Shown in pieces: positions 56,006 to 64,000 of a stretch of 64,000 bases of DNA (positions within the stretch are counted from its first letter, which is position 1; each line of letters begins with the position of its first letter). The notes beneath the pieces were generated by a model. The model worked only from the letters and a program-made list of their open reading frames with translations. It was not told the origin of the DNA and searched no databases. The translations under genes and the position numbers were made by a program. The DNA comes from Hesseltinella vesiculosa (Eukaryota > Mucoromycota > Mucoromycetes > Mucorales > Cunninghamellaceae): assembly GCA_002104935.1 (NCBI GenBank), contig MCGT01000028.1, positions 186,001-250,000 of the forward strand, written 5' to 3'.

Positions 56006-57084
56006 TTAGTTCATGGCAGGCTCGATCGATTTTAAGACTTCACCCAGGTCGTCATTGTCTTTTTCTGCCATTGAAAAGAAGTTCATTGGAGAATCGGAAG
56101 GTGGGAGGCTGGGTGTGGATGGCTTGGCGGCAGTCTCGGAAGCACCATGGGTGAGGTAAGATTCAAAATGAACCGGTTTCTTAAAGGACACCCGGTTTTC
56201 GGACCACTTGGAGGCGATTTGTCGTTGGCGGGTCATTGTATCAGGTAAACATTCGTACCGATTCGCTCGCTTGGAAGCTACTGGGAATGCCAGATGCCAT
56301 TGCTGGAGTACAGTATAACAATCATCCAGCTCAGCGGCCCACTTATGTGCCAGTGTGCCTAGCCGTGCACATATGCCCATGTGCACCATGGCCATGGACA
56401 TAAAGTGCTGCAGTCGGAAGAGGGTCGTGTATTCCCTGTGCTCACAAACATTCACGATAAGTAGACAGCACAGCAACCTCTCCATCCTTCCTCTTCCTCT
56501 AGCCTTACCTATATATTTCCACGAGCACCACTTGAAGCTGATAAATTTGCCAAATCAATAAAAAAAACTGCATGCCACTCTTGATGGTCGGGGACAACGA
56601 CTTACTTTATCTAGGATCACAACTGCAGAAATGAGCTTTTGCATGGTGAATTCGCATAGTTCTCTACATGGAATAGAGAGCCATGAACGTTGCTGTTGGT
56701 GTGAGTGCGAATCGTTGCCGTTCCAAAAACATGCATACAAGTCATTCATCATGTGATCTAGTGCAAGACGTTTGAATCGTTTTAGTAGACGTCGCGCCTA
56801 GTAATGATGATTTACACAAAAAAATATCAGTAACATGTCTTTGTATGCATTAGAAAGGCTCATACTTCAGCAGTACGCCGAAAGCGATGGAAATGGCGAT
56901 GCTGGTTGTTATTCTTGTAGAAAAGTCGATCCAAAATGGCGACGTCGATCCAGAGCTTGGATTGCGCTGCAAATGATCGTCTATAGATCCCAAGACGAAT
57001 CAAGTTTTGATCATGATCAGCATGTGCTTTTTTATCTATTCTTTCCTTGGGAAACCATTTCTTTGAAGTGATGTGTGATGTCAT
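56006..57084 (-). CDS. NEPRO-domain protein (nucleolus and neural progenitor protein family)
   Basis: 303 residues in four exons (56866-57084, 56606-56797, 56509-56537, 56006-56477), all in phase. The N-terminal half carries the family hallmark LWIDVAILDRLFYKNNNQHR, followed by FRRTAEARRLLKRFKRL formed across the first intron. A helical region continues to about residue 230. The C-terminal part is Ser/Pro-rich. Family members are nucleolar and have been linked to ribosomal RNA processing; the exact role here is unknown. Exon 3 is only 29 bp. Confidence 0.75.
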
Positions 57085-57323
57085 TTCCTAATGAAAGACA
57101 ACGGCACGGTACTGTATTTCCAAAAAGAAAGACGCAATTCAAAAAAGCGAAAAGTGTGCAGGGGGCTACAAAAGAAGGAATAAACAGAGTCAGCTTAGAA
57201 AGGACGACCAATTAGATATTGCACTCACCAAGTAATGGGATAGCACCAGATAGGTGGAGAAAAGAGTGAGAGGATGGTGAGTCGTTCGTCCAAAAAAAGA
57301 ACACACACACTTACGGGAAAGCC
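57085..57323. other. region after the Fanzor stop: candidate guide-RNA/element end
   Basis: 239 bp between the Fanzor stop and the NEPRO start. In known Fanzor and TnpB systems the non-coding guide RNA overlaps the 3' part of the gene and runs to the element end. I see no clear terminal inverted repeat or stable hairpin by eye, so the right boundary is open. Confidence 0.3.
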
Positions 57324-60300
57324 CTAAACTTGTACATTTTCACTATGTACAATGGGGGAAGCGGTAGGAGGAGGGTTGTCCATCGGGTCGGGGTCATTGG
57401 GTGCACCTTGGACGTCACCGTCTTGATCGGTTACCTTCTGAGAAAGGACTTGGGGACGGGAGGCACCTTCGATGGCAAGACGCGCAACAGACAGGATGTT
57501 CCTCGCAGCATTGCAGTCGCGCTGCCACATCTGTCCACAGTGTTGGCACACAGTGACAGAGTGCAGGTTTGATCCAGCAATTTCAATGGGCTTGCAACCT
57601 TGACGGCCACACTTGCTGCACACTTGAGTTGTCCACTTTTCGTCCGTGGACAACAACACCAGCCGATCTTCTCGATCTGCTCTTTGGAGCAGTTTCTTCA
57701 AGCGGGCGGCCAGGCCGCTGGGATGGCCTCGAAACGAACGACGACCAAATTTACCATCACCCAAGCAAACCAGGGTTACCTTGCTCTTTGGTGTTGCAAC
57801 AAATTCCTGCTTCCTCCATTTTTGTCTATAAAATATATCAGTTATCGTTCAAGGCTGCACTACATCAAAACATACCGAGGAAGGGGTGGTGGGGTATTCA
57901 CATTGGTCAAGACATCAGGATCATTTGCGAAACTCTGATGTGCATGTGGGCTTGGAGCAGTTTCGCTACGCTGGCGGGAGGACGAATCGATAATTGGCTG
58001 TAAGAACAGCGGTGAGGTCGAGGCCAAGGCGAATGCAGTGTCACCCACATCTACAGCAACACTGGGCTCAGAAGACGTTCCAATGATTGACACCGAAGGA
58101 TTGTCATTTTCAATCGGTAAAGAGACTTGTGACGTGCTGCTACCAGAGGATATGTTGATCGAGGGAGCACGGTTGCCAGCAATGGCAATGGCAATCGCGT
58201 TTTGTGAAGCTGCAATGCTAGTGGCACTTCCACGGCCCATTTGGACTGAAGGCTGGGTAGAGATCAATGGCATCGCAGGAGTAACTTGCTGCAAGGTTGT
58301 TGTCGCTCGGGTCCCGGTTTGCATTGGCTCTTAGGGCTGGGGATTATCGATAGAAATTCTGATCGAAGGGGCGTAGCCTTCCGCAATAGCGATAGCGATA
58401 GCGATAGCGCCATGTGCGGTGGCATTGGCAGTGGCGCGACTTGTTGGGTTGGTGCCCACGCTTGGTTGTGATGTTGCATGCAGTGGAGCGGAGAGGACGG
58501 GTGACAAGGCCAAAGGGGGTGCGGATTCTGACGTAGCAGTAGCATGTGGGCCATCATGCTCATAGGCGTCCATATCAACTTGCTCTTCTTGAAGAGATTG
58601 CATTGACACATTTCCTTCTGGCACAGTAAGATCTACCAGTTCTCGGTCGCTCTGTCGTCCATACTTGTTACCGCCCGTCAAGAAGATATTGACGAGTTCC
58701 CCATCAGCTTTCTGGCGGCCTCTGTAGTTCAGGAATCGAAGAGGTGGCAGATGTTCAGCGTAAAAATCTTTCAGTAGCTGAGCTCGTTCCAGGACAGCCT
58801 TCGTATACAGATCCAACTTTGATAGGTCCATGGTGCAGGGGGAGGGGATCGCGCTTTCCAAGGTGTCGATGCCATGCTGAGACTTGAGGTCACGGATCCG
58901 TTGGTTGGTCCTGTGGAAGCCTGCGTCGTGGAAGTATTCCTTGGAGGAGTAGCGGCGCATTTCGTGCCGGGGGTCAGAGGCCATAGCTCCTTCATTGTCG
59001 TAGATCGATGTATCGGAACCGTCAACAGCAACGTATACTTGTCCAACACCAGGGTCAACACCCCATACTCTGCACTCAGACAGGTCGTCGGTATCGATAT
59101 CTTCCAAAGTGAGGGGCGCTTCTTGATTAACAGGCTTCAGTTTTTTAAATGTTGCCGAGACTGCGTACCCGTCAGACATCAGAGAGTCTTCGAACACCCC
59201 TTGGCTAAATAGAAGAATTAAGAATGAGTACCATCTTTCCCTTCCCACCCCTACTTACTTTTTAAACTTTGTCATGTCAAGCAGGCCGAAGTTCTTGTGA
59301 GGAGCGGCAAGAGCTCCAGGCTGGTTTTCATTGCTTGACGATGACTGTGGAAGCAGGTGGTGGAGGCCAAAATGATGCAAAAGGGTCCCCATTGTGGAAG
59401 CGTTGATGCGGACATAGCGAAGTCGGAAGCTAGGAACAGGTAGCAAGGTAAACATGCGGCACGGGGGACTGAAGAGGTAGGCGGGCGGCTTGAAGCAGTC
59501 TTGGGCCAGTTGCTGCTTTGCAGTTTCCACGGTATCTTTGACCATGGTACGAGAATCGGCATCAAAAGCAGGCGGGAGTTTGTTGGCATCAAAACGGGCC
59601 GACTGGCTGTTGATTATCTTTGCAATGGCCGAGACAAGTCGCGTTCGTTTCTGGTGTCCAAGTTTTGCCCAACCAGGTATTTGTGATAATTCATGCCGTA
59701 CCCAACTGAGTGATGCTTCCTTCTGGTTGGTTGCTGGCTGCTCTTCGTCGGCTTTGTTCCACATCTCAAACGTACCTAATACCTTTGCCATGACGGGTAA
59801 AAATAAATGTGGCCATCCAGAATACGTGGCAGTCGTCAGCATAACATTGTTGTCACCATCAGCAATGCGGAGGGCAGGTTGGTCGTCCGGGGCACTGCCA
59901 GCATTGCTACTAACATCAGAGTCAGAAGCAGCTACAGATTGCAAGTTCAAGCCACCAAATCGGGTTGTTGCTGAGACTGACAATGCTGTATCAAGGGACA
60001 TCATGTCGTCATCACCGTCTAGATCATCAGACGCCAGCGGTTCAAGCGGGATCCAAGGGGCGGTAGGCGTGTTGTGCGAGGAGGAGGCTGTGGCAGGTTG
60101 GGTGGATGCAGTAGCTTCCCGGCTTGCTTGCTCAAACGTTTGCTTTCGATGGCGCTCTTCGGCCAGCGCCTGCCGTTCTCGTAGATCTTCTTGAATTTGC
60201 CGAATGGCCGGCTCCAGTAGCGCATGGCAGTCATTGATGATCAGGTTAAATTTGCTTTGGACTTTTTCCTTCAAACGTGAATCCATTGAGGTATAGTCAG

Positions 60301-61201
60301 GTAATTCGGGTTCGAATTTTGGGTCTTGTGCAATGCGATCATAGATGTATAAAGCATAAGCTCGGGCCTGTCCACTCTTCAGTTCCTGCTCAAAAAAAAA
60401 AAAATTAGAACCGCGTTTTCTTTTTCTGCCTCCACTATAAAACGTCATTACTGGGACTAAACGCAGAAGCTTTGCTGACATGAAAGTCACAAGACATTGT
60501 GACATTCCTTCCACAATATGGTTCTTCCAATCCTTTGCGCATTGCATAGCTGTCGATGAGAATGCACTGGAAAACGTCACTGGGCGACGGCCAACAGGGG
60601 ACGCGACGGGTGGGCACCATGGCTGGTTTCCAGGTGGACCATACTCTGTGCGAAATGTAGCAAATGCCGAGGTCAGATCTGCCCGTAATTCTTGCGACAA
60701 GGTTCTTGTGTTCGTCACAGCTTTTCCCATTAGCAGCTGGAAGACAGAGGTGAAGAAAACTTGGTCGAACAAGGCAGGTGGGAGGCTATCATTTGGTCGA
60801 CACAACAGTGTCGTCACAAAATGGCGAAGGAACAAGTGTGAGAGGATGACGATGTCTCGGTTGTGAGACGCCAGCGACCTGACGGCAGAGATGAACGTAG
60901 GTGGCACGGTGGAGTCAAGGGCATCATTGGCTGGACGCTTTATGAGATTTGCAAGACCATGCTTCAGAGTGTGCTGGCGCGTGGTCCCGCCAAGCTTTCT
61001 CTTTGTCAACACACGTTTAGTGGACTTGTGCGAGGGGCAGCGGTGGCTGGAGGCTCTGGAATGCGTTTGTGCGATCCGGCGTCGGATTTCGGCGGCTGCC
61101 AAGGAGGCTTCATCACCTAGCTTTTCCAGTCTATCCACTTCTTGGACAGGGTCGTTGGTCGCCAAATTTTGGAAGATGGGCGGAAAACTCAGTTCTGGCA
61201 T
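57324..61201 (-). CDS. Fanzor: eukaryotic TnpB-like RNA-guided nuclease, interrupted
   Basis: Four exons (60452-61201, 59259-60385, 57876-59204, 57324-57825) are phase-consistent over 1236 codons, with one in-frame TAA at 58331-58333. The N-terminal ~600 residues are Fanzor-specific (SVFQLLMGKAVTNTRTLSQE) and helical. The RuvC-like nuclease begins at CRVWGVDPGVGQVYVAVDG (first Asp), continues with HRTNQRIRDLK and LRFLNYRGRQKADGEL, and resumes after a 330-residue low-complexity stretch. There it reads KVTLVCLGDGKFGRRSFRGH, STDEKWTTQVCSKCG (second acidic residue and zinc ribbon), CQHCGQMW and QRDCNAARNIL (third Asp). All three acidic residues and the CxxC pairs are present. The low-complexity insert has Ala-Ile repeats. 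A guide RNA is expected from the 3' end but cannot be delimited. Confidence 0.88.
58383..58411 (+). repeat. hexanucleotide tandem repeat within the Fanzor linker
   Basis: Four to five units of GCGATA on the plus strand encode Ala-Ile dipeptides in the Fanzor frame. A related shorter run (GCAATG units) lies at about 58176-58200. The two flanking protein segments, EGYAPSIRISI and GNRAPSINISS, are similar, so a stretch of about 200 bp seems duplicated within the linker. Confidence 0.7.
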
Positions 61202-61633
61202 CTTGCTTGGCTTTCTTTTCGTCAGCACTTTGCATTCGTTTTACAGTGCTTCTTGATCTTCCTGTTCTTTGACGTTTTGATCCTGAATCTAGACAACCTC
61301 ATGTGAATCAGATCTTTGTATTGTTTATCTTGATTAGCTTACGTGTTGCACTTTGCGCTTCGCTTGCTTCTTGACGTTCTAGTCTTATCCTTCTTTTCCT
61401 AAACATTCTTTGCTTAAAGTTGTGCGTTTCAATCGTCATTTCAAACAAATCTTGAAAGCTTGGGAAAAAGGGATGAATGAAAAGTGAAAAAGAATAAAAA
61501 GGAACATCGGAGTGAGAAAAAAAGTAAAGCAGCCAGCTGCACGCGTACAGCATTGGTAAACAGATGGTTTTTATTCAGTAGCTATTTTAGTTCAGCAAAG
61601 ACGCTTTTTCTATATCCTCTTTACGTTCCTTGT
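61202..61633. other. upstream region of the Fanzor gene
   Basis: A minus-strand frame at 61308-61553 encodes a basic peptide (FRKRRIRLERQEA) with a splice donor after SATR. It could be a 5' exon of the Fanzor gene, but the frame it would feed into ends at about 61140, so I do not join it. Confidence 0.35.
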
Positions 61634-61930
61634 TTATATCTTAGTCCTTTCGTTCACTCCTACTGTAAAAGTACTTGTCACCTTCCTCTTATTTTCAACT
61701 AATTGTTTAATTCTTTTCGTTTGACCCCATGTCTCTTTTTTTAACCTGTTGTCTTTTCTAGACCCCAGCGAGTTACTTCTTGGAGGATCATAGGCTGCTC
61801 GTAAAAGCTGCTTCGAGGCCTTGCCGTAATTCTCTGTCACAGTCTTCTTGTTGGCGGTGTCGTTCCCCATCAACAATTGAAAGACGGAAGCGAATTCATG
61901 CTCCATTGTCATATCAAGGAAGTATGGTTC
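61634..61930 (-). pseudogene. relic of a second Fanzor N-terminus
   Basis: A minus-strand frame reads FASVFQLLMGNDTANKKTVT then LLRAAYDPP. This matches FTSVFQLLMGKAVTNTRTLS and FRTEYGPP of the adjacent Fanzor (residues about 150-190). The similarity stops on both sides and no nuclease domain follows, so this is a fragment of a related copy, in the same orientation, directly upstream of the larger gene. Confidence 0.6.
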
Positions 61931-62113
61931 AGTTCGTCATCGCATACTAAACTTACCCAGGAATTTGTAACTCCGGGAGGCGACTCAACACCAGACAATG
62001 CGGCACTAAAAGAAAGACTGAAAATGAAAAAAAAAAAAAATGAAGGGTTGGGCTAGACGTTTTCTCTTATTGTTTTTTTTTTTTTTTTTTCACTTACCCA
62101 CTCTAGATTCACC
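61931..62113 (+). promoter_or_regulatory. BOLA3 upstream region
   Basis: Includes an A run at 62027-62040 and a T run at 62072-62090 just before the start codon. The T/C-rich leader before the ATG is typical of this window. A decayed minus-strand exon with a GTAAGT donor (about 61960) may be part of the Fanzor relic. Confidence 0.35.
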
Positions 62114-62472
62114 ATGTATTCTCGACTTGTCCTGGGATCCATTCGCCGATCTTATTCTACCTCTGCCCCTGAAGGTCTAAGCGCGGGTGAACTGAATATT
62201 TACAACAAACTTAGCAATGAATTCAAACCTATTCAATTACGAGTAGCCGATGTCTCAGGTGGTTGTGGTTCCATGTATGCCATTGAAATCGTCTCCAAGG
62301 CTTTTGAAGGAAAAAGCATGGTAAAACAACATCGATTGGTCAATGACTTGTTAAAACAAGAAATCAAAGATATGCATGGCTTGCAGGTAAAGACAGCTGT
62401 GATTGAGAGAAACTGCCGTCACCTCACCTCCATTTTTTGTCCGTACACTAGCTCCGTACCTCGAGTAAATGA
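62114..62472 (+). CDS. BolA-like protein 3, mitochondrial
   Basis: An iron-sulfur cluster maturation factor that acts with glutaredoxin 5 and NFU1 to load [4Fe-4S] clusters on mitochondrial enzymes. Two exons (62114-62386, 62452-62472) give 97 residues. The first 20 ([20 protein letters not shown]) form an Arg/Ser-rich amphipathic presequence. The BolA fold follows: [20 protein letters not shown], with the conserved cysteine, and [20 protein letters not shown], with the His used as cluster ligand. The C-terminus is HGLQLRTSSK. An AATAAA lies 25 bp after the stop. Confidence 0.93.
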
Positions 62473-62602
62473 TTTTTTTCATAGTCCATGCAAAGAATAA
62501 AAGGCTGTGTATTATATTTCCATATGGGGGCAATGGATATGGGCAATAGATGGTTTGGGCATGAAATGAATACAGATGAAGATGATATAAAACCAAGGGA
62601 GT

Positions 62603-63173
62603 CTATGAGTTGACAGAGAACTTGTACCTAAAGAGTTTACATGATGAGCGCCTATTTGGAATAGCTGCCAAATAAATCACATACCCGCATTTTTTACAGT
62701 TGTAGAAGACTGTTTGGCCTTCATCAGCAGATCGCAGCTGCATGGTATGGTAAGCCATTTCGTCGTTGCCACATTGAGGACATTTTTCCTTAATCTACAA
62801 ATAATAATAGGGCACAAAGGGTGAGTTTGGCCAGTGTACTACGAAGCGGTAGAAGCAACCGCTTTACCATGGCTTGATCTTCTCGTTGCTGTGTGTTGTT
62901 TTGTACAAGTTGACGCTTGGCCTTTAGTGCTGACTGAAATGCTCGTTCTGAAGAGGCTGTAATAACCTCAATGGCCTTGTCATCTATGACAGTTAACAAA
63001 TGAAGTGTCAGCTACATCAAATCGTTCAGGATGACTAGCCGCATACTTGATAATTCGTGACCATAGCCACACGATTGGCATCGAATAATATCCTCTGTGT
63101 CGCCAGGCATGTCTAGCAAGTTGCCACATTCGTTGCAGAATATGAGGGACCCAATAACATTGCCTTGATTCAT
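62603..63173 (-). CDS. RNA polymerase I subunit RPA12 (A12.2)
   Basis: The small Pol I subunit needed for RNA cleavage and termination. Four exons (63047-63173, 62868-62983, 62685-62794, 62603-62627) give 125 residues. The N-terminal zinc ribbon is FCNECGNLLDMPGD with RCQSCGY. The C-terminal TFIIS-like ribbon is EKCPQCGNDEMAYHTMQLRS, then ADEGQTVFYNCKKCGYKFS, where Asp-Glu is the acidic pair of the transcript cleavage site. Length matches the family. Convergent with BOLA3. Confidence 0.95.
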
Positions 63174-64000
63174 TTTGGTACTGATGCACGTCGAAGAGAG
63201 GGATGTCAGGAAAAATAAAAAAAAAAAGAGGGAGTGGAAGCTGACCTGCAAAAAAAGCCACAGGCAAGATAAAAAAAAGCCAACTGCCCTTTTCATTCCT
63301 CTTTTTTTTTTTTGGTTGGATATCTTGGCTTTTGAAATGGGCAAACATAGGTTCCCAATTTCTACACTTAACAAGCTTCTACTGACTCGCACCAGGATTT
63401 TCTCCCGAAAGTCTTCACAGCAGCTTGAATGTGTGAAGGGTCCAACACTTCACCTCTCCCTACCACATACCAAACTATGGCTCGATCCAAGTGGAATTGA
63501 GTAAATCTGCCCTTCCTACCAGCAGTGCTATTATAGTAATATGTGTGTTACTATTGCTCAGCGTTACGCGGTAGTAATGGGTTCGCCAGTATACGGTGGA
63601 TTTGGGCTAAATAACTTTCAGTTTAATTATTATCTCTCGGGTTGGCCGGTTCATAAACCCGTTTGCCGCACGACAACAGAAAATTGCCACTGCAGTTTCC
63701 CTGTCGGTAGCTATGAGTTTCATTTTTTCTATATGGAGCAGCAGAATGGCTTTCGCGTGCATTATGATTTGTTTTCGCGCGCACTGCAAATCACTTTCTC
63801 GCAAACTGGAAATTGATTTGGCAGTTTGTTCCAATTGGCTTTCCCCTTTAGTATTTTTTTTGTGTTTCCAAGTTTGGAGGGTTGACCTTTTTTTTACTAC
63901 AGTAAACGCGCGCAATGTAAAAAGATTGGCAGAATTCTCACAACCTTGGCTACAAAAAAAAAAAAAAATGCTAGAGCTGCATGACAATGGAGTGCCCTGA
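63174..64000. other. right edge of the window, no gene recognised
   Basis: The RPA12 5' flank and beyond. A plus-strand frame at 63541-63816 and a minus-strand frame at 63607-63987 overlap; neither has recognisable content. A 12-residue A run is at about 63954-63967. A gene may start outside the window. Confidence 0.4.

Noticed and set aside
61308..61553. 5' exon of the Fanzor gene
   Set aside because: Joining it through the visible donor and the nearest acceptor leads into a frame that stops near 61140, not into the long Fanzor frame.
63541..63987. Overlapping frames on both strands at the right edge
   Set aside because: Neither resembles a protein family and they are mutually exclusive; there is not enough flank to judge.

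Overview
The window is nuclear DNA of a filamentous fungus, most likely a Mucoromycota (Mucorales-type) species. The evidence is dense housekeeping genes split by many 50-90 bp GT-AG introns with T-rich 3' ends, many A/T homopolymer runs, intergenic distances of 0.1-1 kb, and mobile elements common in that group (a DIRS-type retroelement, a Crypton-like tyrosine recombinase, a Fanzor nuclease). I assembled gene models by eye from splice signals and protein conservation. Most are frame-consistent across every exon.

Layout. 1-6.8 kb: the 3' end of a possible COG5 gene, ATG8, a Myb-like gene, a vacuolar-type amino acid transporter, a small coiled-coil gene and pantothenate kinase. 6.9-8.0 kb: a broken gene related to a mobile-element ORF at 26 kb. 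8.6-14.2 kb: a Cdh1/fizzy-related APC/C activator divergent from the DNA helicase HRQ1. 14.2-18.4 kb: repeat-bearing, sparse DNA with one unrecognised cysteine-rich ORF. 18.4-22.1 kb: a P-type cation ATPase.

22.3-35.1 kb is a gene-poor composite of mobile DNA. A foldback (giant inverted repeat), symmetric about position 28,286, was broken in its left side by a 3.5 kb block carrying a degenerate Crypton-like recombinase, an 11-bp minisatellite and an Rpn/PD-(D/E)xK-like ORF. Its right side was broken by an intact 4.16 kb DIRS element and a 250 bp insertion.

35.3-57.1 kb returns to housekeeping genes: porphobilinogen deaminase, SYS1, CSN3, a universal stress protein, PEX3, a Rho GTPase, RNA 5'-triphosphatase, SNAPC3, carnitine acetyltransferase, NF-YA, PPIL2 and a NEPRO-domain protein. 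57.3-61.2 kb holds a Fanzor (eukaryotic TnpB-like RNA-guided nuclease), apparently interrupted by one in-frame stop, with an N-terminal Fanzor relic beside it. The window ends with BOLA3 and RPA12.

The neighbouring housekeeping genes do not form operons. Several lie head to head with short shared promoter regions (transporter/coiled-coil gene, CDH1/HRQ1, SYS1/CSN3, USP/PEX3, SNAPC3/CAT). The most notable material is the Fanzor locus, the recombinase plus nuclease-like gene pair, and the nested palindrome.
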